Positions 9,026-17,819 of a DNA stretch of 34,503 nucleotides are shown here, piece by piece. Source of the stretch: Algicola sp. (GTDB lineage Bacteria > Pseudomonadota > Gammaproteobacteria > Enterobacterales > Alteromonadaceae); NCBI GenBank assembly GCA_013216025.1, contig JABSOG010000014.1, forward strand, positions 1-34,503, in the 5' to 3' direction. Each line of letters starts with the position of its first letter. The first letter of the stretch is position 1. Made by a program: the position numbers and the translations under genes. The notes under the pieces are model-generated. The model was not told the DNA's origin. It searched no databases and saw only the letters and a list, made by a program, of their open reading frames with translations.

Positions 9026-9976
9026 ATGAAAAAGCTTATTACACTGTTAATTGCGGCGGCTTTAAGCGGCTGTGGTGGTGACGGCAGAGATACTGGCGAA
9101 TTAGACTGTACTGTTTTAGGCGATACGCCACCGCGCAATACCAATCAGATGTTTGATCTTGAGATAGCCAACGACACGCTATTTTATGTCGAGGGTAACG
9201 TCTTGTTCCGCTGGGATTTTACAGGTAAAAGTGTGTTTATCGGCTATCCCAACGGCGGCTTGTTTGGGCTTGGTGAACATGTTGCCACCTTCGATAAGTT
9301 CTATGGTAACGAAGGTGAAATAACCGGTGTCGACATGCTACCCGGCACACCTGCTGGGTTCACTCTTAACGAAGCCATTTACAGTGTGCATAATGGCAGC
9401 CTGTTCAAGTTGAATGCGGCACTTGAGCAACAAACTATAGATCTGACTGATGCTACCAACCAATTAGCCACCAGCCAACAAGTTGTCAGAGCTTTTGAAG
9501 TGAAAGACGGGTTAATAATGCTGGTCAGCAATGACGCTGGCCAATTGTCCACCATACTCCACACCCAAGGTGCCAACACGGTTTTATTAGACAATTGGAT
9601 TGACGACATCACCCTAAGTGCCGATCAAAACCAGTTGTTTCTGTCTAGTAGCGATAAAAACAAGATTGCGGTGTACGATTATCAACTGGGCACCACCACG
9701 GTGTTTGCTGATCTGCCCGTCTCTACTTTGTTCAGTCTCAATAACCAGATGCTGTATGCTTCAGGCAGTGATTTGTATAAATACAACGCGTCAACCCAGT
9801 TGTTTGACCCAACCAGTTTGCCCAGCGATCTAGGGCAGATTAACGATGCAGAACACTACAACGGCCAAGATTATCTTGCCACTCAATCCGGTATTTGGCA
9901 GGTCAATTTAACCACCAATAGCGCCTCCTTAATAATCGGTGTACAGCCAGGACCTTTGAATGATTGTTCGCTATAA
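9026..9976 (+). CDS. Putative lipoprotein, unknown function
   Basis: The 316-aa protein begins MKKLITLLIAAALSGCGGDG, a textbook lipoprotein signal with lipobox LSGC. The +2 residue is Gly, so outer-membrane sorting is plausible. The rest is a beta-rich, propeller-like sequence with repeated short motifs (NDTLFYVEGNVLFRW, DQNQLFLSSSDKNKIAVYDY, LNNQMLYASGSDLYKY), but I recognise no named family. GGAG lies 10 nt before the ATG. It follows the peptidase by 80 nt and may be the last gene of the sigma-54 operon, or it may have its own promoter in that gap. A strong hairpin/T-run follows. Partnership with the propeller-containing peptidase is only suggested by order. Confidence 0.75.
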   Translation: MKKLITLLIAAALSGCGGDGRDTGELDCTVLGDTPPRNTNQMFDLEIANDTLFYVEGNVLFRWDFTGKSVFIGYPNGGLFGLGEHVATFDKFYGNEGEITGVDMLPGTPAGFTLNEAIYSVHNGSLFKLNAALEQQTIDLTDATNQLATSQQVVRAFEVKDGLIMLVSNDAGQLSTILHTQGANTVLLDNWIDDITLSADQNQLFLSSSDKNKIAVYDYQLGTTTVFADLPVSTLFSLNNQMLYASGSDLYKYNASTQLFDPTSLPSDLGQINDAEHYNGQDYLATQSGIWQVNLTTNSASLIIGVQPGPLNDCSL

Positions 9977-10008
9977 AACTATCGTCCACAACCGGGGCTC
10001 CACCAGCC

Positions 10009-10077
10009 GGGGACAGATCAGATCGCAAAAACCGCGAACGCTTGCGTTCCGGCTTTTTTGTCGACTGCCCTGTCCCC
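10009..10077. repeat. Nested inverted-repeat element flanking a terminator-like hairpin
   Basis: GGGGACAG (10009-10016) and CTGTCCCC (10070-10077) are perfect 8-nt inverted arms that surround the GAACGC/GCGTTC hairpin. The symmetry suggests a small inserted element, possibly of the REP kind, that supplies the terminator of the lipoprotein gene. A link to a transposase is speculative. Confidence 0.5.
10027..10059 (+). terminator. Rho-independent terminator
   Basis: The run AAAAACCG, bulge C, stem GAACGC-TT-GCGTTC, then CGGC and TTTTTT forms a strong stem followed by six T residues, 50 nt past the lipoprotein stop. It closes the transcription unit of the ABC/peptidase/lipoprotein genes. From its end to the next gene at 10241 I see nothing convincing. 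Confidence 0.75.
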
Positions 10078-10240
10078 CTTGCTAGCCTCCGTACCTCCAG
10101 CCCAAAACGAAGCCACCCCACCCTAACCCGAAACCCGCTGTTACAACACATAGCAGCGGATTGATGGATCACAAAAGCCCAAATATGTTATCGTTTGGCC
10201 ATCCCTGTCTGCTACCAACCCCCCAATAAAAAGGTACCCC

Positions 10241-10561
10241 ATGAGAATTCAATCCAATGTCGGCGTATTCGACATCATCGGCCACATCATTATCTGGTTT
10301 TTCTTAACCATATTCACACTGGGTATCGCCCTGTTTTTCTTTCCTTATTCATTTTCAAAATTCATCATCAACCGCAGTGAATTGACCGACGATCAGGGGT
10401 TTGCGCAACCCATGCACTGCGAAACCGATGTATTCAGCAATTTTGGCCATGTGATTTTGTGGATGATCATCACGATCCTCACTTTGGGTTTGGGTTACGC
10501 GTTTTACTTTTATAAAGTGTGGGCCTATTCACTCAATCACACCTATATCGGCCAGCGTTAA
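10241..10561 (+). CDS. Small membrane protein with two duplicated hydrophobic segments
   Basis: The 106-aa protein has an internal duplication. VGVFDIIGHIIIWFFLTIFTLGIALFFFPYSFSKFIIN aligns with TDVFSNFGHVILWMIITILTLGLGYAFYFYKVWAYSLN, and each half holds one membrane-spanning stretch. It resembles small uncharacterised inner-membrane families of the DUF6693/DUF898 type, but the exact family is uncertain. AAGG lies about 6 nt before the ATG. The stop overlaps the next start (TAATG), so translation of the downstream acetyltransferase is probably coupled. The function is unknown. Confidence 0.7.
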   Translation: MRIQSNVGVFDIIGHIIIWFFLTIFTLGIALFFFPYSFSKFIINRSELTDDQGFAQPMHCETDVFSNFGHVILWMIITILTLGLGYAFYFYKVWAYSLNHTYIGQR

Positions 10562-11133
10562 TGGCCAAGTTAAACTTACCAACACTGCAAACCGACAGGT
10601 TAACCCTCAATAAGGTTAGCCTCGATGATGCCCCGGCCATGTTCGAACTGTTCTCAAACGAGGCCGTTGTCGCCTATTATAATCTGGCGCAATTCAGCGA
10701 CATTGGTCAGGCCCGAACCCTGATTGAAGCGCTGCAAAGCCAATTTGACGCCAACAATGGCATTCGCTGGGCAATTCGGCTCATCGGCAGCAGTCGCCTG
10801 ATTGGCAGTTGTGGTTTTAATTCTTTCAATGAAAGGTCCCGCAGCACGGTCATCGGTTACGACTTGTTGCCAGAATTTTGGGGCAAAGGCATCGCCTTTG
10901 ATGCGGTCAACGCCATGATCACCTGCCTTTATAAAGACCAAGTCATCGACAGCCCGATTAATCGCATTCAGGCCGATACCGTGCCAGGCAATGACGCCTC
11001 AGAAAAACTGCTGTTGAAGCTCGGCTTCGAAAAAGAAGGGCTGAGACGCCAAAGCGGTTATTGGAAAGACGCCTATCATGATCTCAATTGTTTTAGCCTG
11101 ATCAAAAGCGATTTTTTGGCGCAGAAAACCTAA
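10561..11133 (+). CDS. GNAT family N-acetyltransferase, RimJ/RimL type
   Basis: This 190-aa protein opens with LPTLQTDRLTLNKVSLDDAPAMFEL, typical of the RimJ/RimL branch. It continues with IGYDLLPEFWGKGIAFDAVNAMI (the acetyl-CoA-binding region) and VPGNDASEKLLLKLGFEKEGLRRQ. Such enzymes transfer acetyl from acetyl-CoA to an amino group; members near rimJ/L modify ribosomal proteins, but many act on small molecules, so the substrate is open. The ORF track begins at a GTG at 10519 inside the previous gene. The ATG at 10561 overlaps the preceding stop by one base and gives the normal N-terminus, so it is preferred. Confidence 0.85.
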   Translation: MAKLNLPTLQTDRLTLNKVSLDDAPAMFELFSNEAVVAYYNLAQFSDIGQARTLIEALQSQFDANNGIRWAIRLIGSSRLIGSCGFNSFNERSRSTVIGYDLLPEFWGKGIAFDAVNAMITCLYKDQVIDSPINRIQADTVPGNDASEKLLLKLGFEKEGLRRQSGYWKDAYHDLNCFSLIKSDFLAQKT

Positions 11134-11169
11134 CAACTAACGCCAACGTAGTATAAAAGGAAGCCCCGA

Positions 11170-11712
11170 ATGGCAAAGCAATTCGCCGAATTATTACCGC
11201 AACACATCGATTTTATCCAGCAACAACACCTCTATTTTGTCGGCACAGCCGGTAGCGAGGGTATGGTCAACGTGTCCCCCAAAGGCATGGACAGTTTTCG
11301 CGTCATCGACAACAACAAAGTGGTGTGGTTAAACCTCACCGGCAGTGGTAACGAAACTGCCGCACACGTACTAGAAAACGGCCGCATGACCATCATGTTT
11401 TGCTCGTTTGACAAAAAACCACTAGTATTACGCCTCTATGGTCAAGCCACAACCATTCACCCAAGAGACGAACAGTGGGATGAACTCAGCGCCCTGTTCC
11501 CTGAGTATCTTGGTGCCCGCCAAATCTTTGAGCTAGATGTGAGTATGGTGCAAACCTCGTGCGGTTACGCCGTGCCTTATTATGAAATGGCCGGCGAGCG
11601 TGACATGTTGGTTAAATCAGCCGAGAAAAAGGGTGCCCAAAAAATTAAAGATTACTGGAAAGAGCGCAACCAGTTGAGTATTGATGGCAAGGCCACTGGC
11701 ATCATTGAATAA
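11170..11712 (+). CDS. Pyridoxamine 5'-phosphate oxidase-fold (PPOX) family protein
   Basis: The 180-aa protein shows the split-barrel flavin-binding pattern of the family: LYFVGTAGSEGMVNVSPKG, VVWLNLTGSGNETAAHV and MTIMFCSFDKKPLVLRLYGQA. Family members bind FMN or F420 and reduce or oxidise small molecules. This branch (often annotated as pyridoxamine 5'-phosphate oxidase family) is not the PdxH enzyme of vitamin B6 synthesis, so that name is avoided. The start is well placed after AAAAGGAAGCCCCGA. The stop codon TAA lies in copy 2 of the 46-nt element. Confidence 0.82.
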   Translation: MAKQFAELLPQHIDFIQQQHLYFVGTAGSEGMVNVSPKGMDSFRVIDNNKVVWLNLTGSGNETAAHVLENGRMTIMFCSFDKKPLVLRLYGQATTIHPRDEQWDELSALFPEYLGARQIFELDVSMVQTSCGYAVPYYEMAGERDMLVKSAEKKGAQKIKDYWKERNQLSIDGKATGIIE

Positions 11713-11753
11713 ATCTGCTTAGGCAGCTTTATTTGGTGCCACGTTGTGGCAAA
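11707..11753 (+). repeat. Copy 2 of the stop-codon-associated ~46-nt element
   Basis: GAATAAATCTGCTTAGGCAG contains the TAA stop of the PPOX gene, a CTGC/GCAG hairpin, then GGTGCCAC-GTT-GTGGCA (11737-11751). Compared with copies 1 and 3 the loop differs (GTT against TGC) while the stem is kept. Confidence 0.8.
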
Positions 11754-11783
11754 AAACAACGAAATAAAAAGGAAGTGAATAAA

Positions 11784-12251
11784 ATGAAAAGATGTAAATC
11801 CTGCGTTCAAGAGATTGATGAACAAGCGTCAAAATGCCCCAATTGTCAGGCCTATCAAAACTGGTATAAAAACCCACAACACATCGGCTTTATCGTGTTC
11901 CTGCCTTTTATTTTTTATATGTGGTTTAGCCTAGGTCTGTTTTCCAACATAAAGTATGAAGACTACATAGGCCAGTTCAGCGCGACTGAAGTCTCAATGA
12001 ACAAAATAAATGGCAAGAGTGTTCACACCTACAAGATCACCAACAATACTGATGAGAAATGGAACCATATCAGCTACGAATTAACCGCTGTGGACAAACA
12101 AGACAAAGTGCTCATCGTCATCACCGGTAGCATATACGATTTTGTCGTTCAGCCTAACTCTTCAACCCTGATGTCGGTCACGGTTAAAGAACGTATTAGG
12201 GCTGCCAAATGGCAATTTAAGATCACCAATATGCGCCATGAAAGGTATTAG
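11784..12251 (+). CDS. Zinc-ribbon, single-pass membrane protein, unknown function
   Basis: The 155-aa protein starts with a zinc-ribbon-like motif, CKSCVQEIDEQASKCPNC (two CxxC pairs). Next is one membrane segment, IGFIVFLPFIFYMWFSLGLF. The C-terminal domain of about 100 residues is probably extracytoplasmic (VHTYKITNNTDEKWNHISYELTAVDKQ), resembling the beta-sandwich FxLYD-type domains often found behind zinc ribbons. The ATG at 11784 follows AAGGAAG and is chosen over the GTG at 11733, which lies in the repeat region. No family function is known to me. Confidence 0.7.
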   Translation: MKRCKSCVQEIDEQASKCPNCQAYQNWYKNPQHIGFIVFLPFIFYMWFSLGLFSNIKYEDYIGQFSATEVSMNKINGKSVHTYKITNNTDEKWNHISYELTAVDKQDKVLIVITGSIYDFVVQPNSSTLMSVTVKERIRAAKWQFKITNMRHERY

Positions 12252-12300
12252 TGAGTTATTTTCATTTCGTTTATACTGTGACTGAGATTCAGCAGCCGGA

Positions 12301-13616
12301 TATAACATAACTCAACCCAAATACCCCATTGGCATTCAAACGTTTTCAAAAGTCATTGAAGGCGGGCTATTGTATGTGGATAAAACAGCGGTTATTAATG
12401 AGCTGGTAGGGCAGGGGTCGGTGTATTTTCTCTCGCGCCCTCGCCGTTTTGGCAAATCCTTGCTGCTATCAACACTCGAATCTTTGTTCCTTGGTCGCAA
12501 AGCCTTATTTGAAGGGTTAGCCATAGCTAAAACCGACTATGATTTTACGGTTTATCCGGTGATTAGATTGGACTTTAGTCGAGTGGTGGTAAAACAGTCG
12601 GACGATTTAGAAAACTATATCATCAATACTGCCAACAGCATGGCCAAAACCCACGATATTGATTTGGCACCAGACAGCTATGAACAAATGTTCAGTGAAT
12701 TGGTGATCAAACTGCAACACAAATATCAACAAAAAGTGGTGTTGTTGGTTGATGAATATTTGGGTTTTGTGTTTATTACTGGCGTCTCAAAGTTTGCCAT
12801 GTCATCTGTGATTATGCCCATGGATGGGCGGTATCCTTTAAATGCAGGGAGCAACTTTCAGGGTTCGGGTATGAACAGCCTTGACGATATTTCGATGGAC
12901 AGTCGTTACGCGACGATTTGTGGCATTACTCAATCAGAAATGGAAGAGAGTTTCAGTAATCAAATTGAGACCTTAGGCAATCAATTTGGTTTAAGCCAGG
13001 TCGATAACTTTGAAGTAGACGACTTATTTTTTGCTGCGATTGAACCCGAAAAAATGACGCCAGAACCCGTACTGCTGCAAACAGGGTATCTCACCATAGT
13101 TGATTACGATGATGGCTGGTATCGACTTGATTTTCCCAATTACGAGGTTAAATATGCCTTTAACCGCGCCATCGTACAAGAATACGGCCAAACTTCAGCG
13201 GGTGATTTACGTTATGTTCGCAACTTGTGCCAAGCCTTGAGCAAAGGCGACATGGGGCGTTTATCAAAACCTTAAAAATCTTTTTTGCCAACATTCCGTT
13301 TGATATCACCTTAAAACACGAAAAATACTATCAATCGCTGTTTTATGCCCTGTTCACCCTGCTCGGCTACCAATTGGACGCAGAGGTAAGAACCAACGAT
13401 GGCAGAATCGATTGCGTAGTGCATACCGACACCACCATCTACGTGATTGAATTCAAGTTAAATGACAGTTGTGATGCGGCAATGAAGCAAATTGAAGACA
13501 AACAATACGCTCAGAAGTATTTGCACAACGACAAAGCCATCACCCTGCTTGGCGTGGCCTTTGATCCTAAGTCGCGAAATATTGGTGAGTTTGTTGAGAA
13601 AACGCTAACCTCCTAA
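12301..13616 (+). pseudogene. Decayed AAA-ATPase-like / PD-(D/E)XK nuclease family gene
   Basis: Reading across frames recovers an AAA-ATPase_like (PF09820) plus PDDEXK_9 (PF08011) protein. It shows YPIGIQTFSKVIEGG, a P-loop SRPRRFGKS, FITGVSKF, SRYATICGITQSEM, and a C-terminal nuclease-like GRIDCVV...YVIEFKLN. Four lesions are visible. The expected start codon reads ATA (12307). Roughly 40 residues are missing after LLVDEY. About 54 nt carrying a GCCCAT-GG-ATGGGC hairpin are inserted before GMNSLDD. A one-base loss in GGGG near 13257 shifts the frame to the second ORF (13227-13616). Intact relatives are common in many copies per genome and their role is unclear. Confidence 0.85.
12816..12868. 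repeat. CATGGATG-type hairpin element inserted inside the AAA-like pseudogene
   Basis: GCCCAT-GG-ATGGGC (12816-12829) is followed by GGAGCAACTTTCAGGG, the same order (CATGGATG hairpin, then GG-GCRAC..TACARGG) as in the 1076-1390 block. It interrupts an otherwise conserved stretch between SKFAMSSV and GMNSLDDISMDSRYA, and its length is a multiple of three. Confidence 0.65.
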
Positions 13617-13618
13617 CC

Positions 13619-16600
13619 CTAACCCTCACCCACCTGAAACTGCGTAGGCGTCATGCCAAACTCGGCTTTGAAACAGGCTGAAAAATAGGACGGTGACGAA
13701 AAGCCGACTTGTTCAAATACCTGACTCATCCGCAGGCCGATTTTGATGAGCTTGGCCGCCTCACCAAGCCGGTAGCGGCGCAGGTAATCACTGAATCCCT
13801 GATCCATAATAGCTTGGAGTTTGCGACAAACTTGCCTGTCGCTGACCCCCAGTTGTTTGGCCAGTTGTGGGCGGGTAAAGTCAGGGTCTGCGTAATGCTC
13901 TGCAATCACGGCTTTTAGTCTGCTGACAAATTGTTGGTCTTGCTCGCTCAATCCTGCATCAGACTGGGGTTTGCTGTCGGTTTCGAACAGCGACTGAGTG
14001 TAACGAGATTTCAAAAGACTACGAATCGACAATAGATTACGTACTCTGGCAATCAATTCGTCGGCATCAAAGGGTTTAGTCAGGTATTCATCAATATTGT
14101 GTTGCCAACCTGTCATGCGCGAGTCTTTGTCACTTTTAGCCGTCAGTAGCAGCAACGGAATATGACAGCACAATTCCATAGATTTGAATCGTTGCGCCAC
14201 TTCAAAACCACTCAGACCCGGCATCATCACATCACAAATAATAATGTCTGGAATGTATTTTAACCCCAGTTCGAGCCCAAGTTCGCCATTAATGGCGGTG
14301 ATGCAATCAAATTCGCCACTTAAGGTGCTGGTGAGCAATGTCAGCATATCGGCATTGTCATCTATTAACAAAATGGTTGACCGAATAGAGTTTTCGTCAT
14401 GTTCTGGCATTAGATCGGCTATTTGTGCCTGCGTTAATGCAGTAGTAACAGGCACCAAAGATAAAGCTTCAACTTCTAATTGAGAACTGCTGGCGATCAT
14501 CGATTCCTTAACCACCGTTTGTCCGTCGGTTTGAGTTTGCACCGGCAGCATCACCACAAACTCGCTGCCCTTGCCCACTTCGCTGCTTAAACTGATGCTC
14601 CCCTGGCTGCTTTGCACCAACTCTTTAACCAGCGCTAATCCAATACCTGCTCCGGGAATGCTTTCACCGTGTAACTCGGTCGCCCGGGTAAAGCGGTCAA
14701 AAACAATGGCCTGATTTTCTTCGCTGATGCCAATGCCGGTATCGCTGACGGAAATGCTGACTTGCGCATGTTCTTTACGGACTGTTTGTGGCTGGTGCAC
14801 CTTAATCCAAATCTTGCCGTTTGCTGGAGTGTATTTAATGGCGTTGGTGATTAAGTTGGTCAATATCAGTTCTAGCGAATCAGCTTTTGATTTCACCAGA
14901 ACACTGTCAAATGTGGGCATGTCAAAATCAATGTTTTTACTGTCGAACAAGGGCTGAAATGAGGTCGCTAGCATGTCTAATGTTTGTGCCAAATCATGCA
15001 GTTCGTTTTTTTGCGTTGACGAGGCATCAACACTGGCAAACACCAGTAATTTGTCGACCATGCTGAGCAGTCTAATGCCATTGCGCCTAACCATCGACAG
15101 GGTTTTATGGTCGTCTTCATTCAAATCTCTTTTCAGCCAACTTTCTACCGGGTTGAGAATTAAGGTCAACGGGGTTCTGAATTCATGAGAAACATTGGCA
15201 AACAACTTGGCTTTATCATCAAGTAAACGGCTGATAGTATCGGCTCTTTTTTGCAGTTCGACCGTACGTTGTTCAATGCCCTGTTCAAGTTCGGTTGCTC
15301 TTAAGCGCAGTTGTCTGGTGCGGACAAAACTCAGCAGCCAAAACAAACCAATCAAAACGATGACATAACCAACATACGCAGCCGTTGTCGCCCAAATTGG
15401 CGGAGATATGCTGATTTTCAACGAACGATATTCATCACTCCAGCCTCCATCCGCTTGCGAAGTTCTGATGTTAAGTAAGTAGTCATTTGCCGGTAATCCG
15501 GTAAATGTCGCGACCAGCGCCCCCGCATCCGTTTCTATCCATTGGTCAGAAAACCCCTTCATTTGGTAGGCATAAGATATGTTATTCAACTGGGCAAAGT
15601 AACTGGTGCCAAACGAAATAGAAAACAGTTGATCTTTATAACTCAACGCCAATTCATCCATGTTGTTAATGCGGGATGTAAAGCGCGATTTGGGGTCTTG
15701 CGCGGTCAATACCGCACTTTGATTAAACAGCTTAAATTCAGATAAAAGCACGGCTGAATTAGGCTTTTTCTGCTCGTGCCAACCCATCAGTACGTCAGGA
15801 GAAAAGCGGGTCATGCCGCCTGCAGTGGACATAAACATTTGCCCATTGGCCAGCCTGCCACCACCGAAAGCCGAAAGCTCGCTGATCCTCAGACCATTGT
15901 TATGGTCAAATTCATGGGTTTGCTTAGACTGAAGGTCAAACCTAATCAGCTTGTCAAATGAAACAAGCCACAAAACATCTTTAGACTCCTCCATGACATA
16001 ATAAATATTGCTCGTCGATAAGTAATTGTCTTTGTTGTAAAATGTCAGTGTCAAATCCTCAACATTCAGCAGCACCAGTCCACCGTTCAACGTGCCCAAC
16101 CAAACTCGCCCTGAGCTATCCAAATAGCTTGAAAAGACCAAACCAATCTGTTGTTTTGGGTCTTTCACTGGTGTCCATACTCGCGTGTCTCGGTCAAATA
16201 CATGAATGCCATTGCCAATGGTTGTCATGACAATAGCGTTGTTAGTAAACAGCAAACTATTTATTTGGAAGTGTTCAAAGTGTTGGATATATACACCCGT
16301 TTTTTTGTCGAAACTGAACAACCCCGAAGCCATTGTTTTTTCGCCACTATATTGCCCACCCCAAATGATGCTGTCACTGTCGACACCAATAATGCGTAAA
16401 AATCCATTGTCGTTTAACACGGCTTTTTGACTGGCATTTAAATAGTTGTCAAGTTGCCGGGTTTTTGGGTCAAAGTACATCAATCCCTTATCGACAAATG
16501 ACAGCAGAATCTTGGTGTCTGGTAATTGATTAAACGACTCAATATTGCCAATGTCTTTAACGGCCAATTTGAACAAACCCGCCACGGTATCAAACTCATA

Positions 16601-17782
16601 TAAATGTGTTTTGTCGGTGAACCACAGCTGGCCACTTTTATCAGTGAAAAAGCTGTTTTCGTCCGGTTTAACTCCACTGTTTATGTCGGTGTAATCGAAT
16701 AATAACGCTGTCTTATCAAGTTTTATCAGTCCAGTGCTGTCGTTACTCAACCACAAGGATCCACTGCGGTCTTGATAAATATCAATGATATAACTGACAT
16801 TGAGGGTATCTGCCGAGTCACCGTTAGCCATAAATGCAACCGCTTTATCAGCTGGGGGGTTGAGCAGCCGAAGACCACTTTGACTGGTACCAATCCACAC
16901 TCGATTGTCTATATCTTGATAGAGACTAACAACCTGTTGATTGCCTGAAACCGCGATTGATAAGTCAATGTGACTGAAGTCGTCACTGTCTTCGTTATAT
17001 TTATTCAACCCAAGCTCACCACCGAGCCAGACATTGCCATCACGAGTCTGCTTGATCACAAAAATGATGTTGGCATCTAAACTGTTGCCGTTATTACCAT
17101 CAGCCACATAATGGGTTTGTCTTTTGTCTGGGTCTTTTATGCTCAGGTCATGCCGATAAACGCCATTGCCTATATCGCTTACCCACAATCGATTTTTGTT
17201 GTCGAGCAAGATGGATTTGATGATTTGCTGTGGGTTGTCGGTATTGGCTTTGAGTTGTGAGGTTAGTCGCTGGTTTTTGAAGGTTTTTCGGTCAAACAGG
17301 TTTACACCATGGAACGAACCCAGCCATAATTTATTGTTGGCGCCAAGGCTAATATCGAGCAAAACATCACTACTGAGGCTGTCGATATCATCCGGATTAT
17401 ATCTAAAATTTAGAAACTGTTCGGTGACCGGATCAAAGCGATTCAATCCGCCACCAATGCTAAGCAGCCAAATAAAACCGTCATCATCGAGCAACATCTT
17501 TGAGATATGATCACTACTCAAACTGTTGGGGTTGTCTGCTTCATGGTGATATTGCTTGATGGCATACCCATCAAAACGCTTTAACCCTTGGCGGCTGCTC
17601 AACCACAAAAAACCGGCCTTGTCTTGCAATATGCTGGTGATCCCAGTCAATTTCACACCCGATAATTGCTCGAACTTTTTGACCAACGGCCCAGGATTGC
17701 TAAAAGTGGTGGCTTTAAGCGAAAAGAGACCCGACAAGGCAAAACAGAGCAATAGTTGCACGCATAAGAACAAGATTTTCAT
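13619..17782 (-). CDS. Hybrid two-component sensor (propeller-HK-REC-AraC), HTCS-like
   Basis: A 1387-aa one-protein signalling system. The N-terminal signal peptide is followed by many two-component regulator propeller repeats (SILQDKAGFLWLSSRQGLKRFDGY, MLLDDDGFIWLLSIGGGLNRFDP and others), then a Y_Y_Y-like region (YQMKGFSDQWIETDAGALVATFTGLPANDYLLNIR). One membrane helix lies at about 795-818 (AAYVGYVIVLIGLFWLL). After a coiled coil comes HisKA, FANVSHEFRTPLTLIL (His near 865), and an HATPase with NLITNAIKYTPANG and DTGIGI. A receiver follows, with CDVMMPGLSGFEV (Asp near 1184) and a C-terminal AraC-type DNA-binding domain (about 1290-1385). Such hybrid systems sense periplasmic substrates and activate adjacent degradation genes, especially in Bacteroidota. 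The ORF-track TTG is replaced by the ATG at 17782, which follows AAGGGGG. Confidence 0.9.
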   Translation of the reverse strand: MKILFLCVQLLLCFALSGLFSLKATTFSNPGPLVKKFEQLSGVKLTGITSILQDKAGFLWLSSRQGLKRFDGYAIKQYHHEADNPNSLSSDHISKMLLDDDGFIWLLSIGGGLNRFDPVTEQFLNFRYNPDDIDSLSSDVLLDISLGANNKLWLGSFHGVNLFDRKTFKNQRLTSQLKANTDNPQQIIKSILLDNKNRLWVSDIGNGVYRHDLSIKDPDKRQTHYVADGNNGNSLDANIIFVIKQTRDGNVWLGGELGLNKYNEDSDDFSHIDLSIAVSGNQQVVSLYQDIDNRVWIGTSQSGLRLLNPPADKAVAFMANGDSADTLNVSYIIDIYQDRSGSLWLSNDSTGLIKLDKTALLFDYTDINSGVKPDENSFFTDKSGQLWFTDKTHLYEFDTVAGLFKLAVKDIGNIESFNQLPDTKILLSFVDKGLMYFDPKTRQLDNYLNASQKAVLNDNGFLRIIGVDSDSIIWGGQYSGEKTMASGLFSFDKKTGVYIQHFEHFQINSLLFTNNAIVMTTIGNGIHVFDRDTRVWTPVKDPKQQIGLVFSSYLDSSGRVWLGTLNGGLVLLNVEDLTLTFYNKDNYLSTSNIYYVMEESKDVLWLVSFDKLIRFDLQSKQTHEFDHNNGLRISELSAFGGGRLANGQMFMSTAGGMTRFSPDVLMGWHEQKKPNSAVLLSEFKLFNQSAVLTAQDPKSRFTSRINNMDELALSYKDQLFSISFGTSYFAQLNNISYAYQMKGFSDQWIETDAGALVATFTGLPANDYLLNIRTSQADGGWSDEYRSLKISISPPIWATTAAYVGYVIVLIGLFWLLSFVRTRQLRLRATELEQGIEQRTVELQKRADTISRLLDDKAKLFANVSHEFRTPLTLILNPVESWLKRDLNEDDHKTLSMVRRNGIRLLSMVDKLLVFASVDASSTQKNELHDLAQTLDMLATSFQPLFDSKNIDFDMPTFDSVLVKSKADSLELILTNLITNAIKYTPANGKIWIKVHQPQTVRKEHAQVSISVSDTGIGISEENQAIVFDRFTRATELHGESIPGAGIGLALVKELVQSSQGSISLSSEVGKGSEFVVMLPVQTQTDGQTVVKESMIASSSQLEVEALSLVPVTTALTQAQIADLMPEHDENSIRSTILLIDDNADMLTLLTSTLSGEFDCITAINGELGLELGLKYIPDIIICDVMMPGLSGFEVAQRFKSMELCCHIPLLLLTAKSDKDSRMTGWQHNIDEYLTKPFDADELIARVRNLLSIRSLLKSRYTQSLFETDSKPQSDAGLSEQDQQFVSRLKAVIAEHYADPDFTRPQLAKQLGVSDRQVCRKLQAIMDQGFSDYLRRYRLGEAAKLIKIGLRMSQVFEQVGFSSPSYFSACFKAEFGMTPTQFQVGEG

Positions 17783-17819
17783 CAATGTCTGCCCCCTTCT
17801 TTATTAAAATTGAATAAGC

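Noticed and set aside
9964-10164. 66-aa ORF (and the antisense 89-aa ORF) after the lipoprotein gene
   Set aside because: It spans the terminator and inverted-repeat element and has no recognisable protein features.
14184-17807. Several plus-strand ORFs of 60-114 aa opposite the hybrid sensor gene
   Set aside because: They are antisense shadows of a long, domain-rich gene, with no independent signals.
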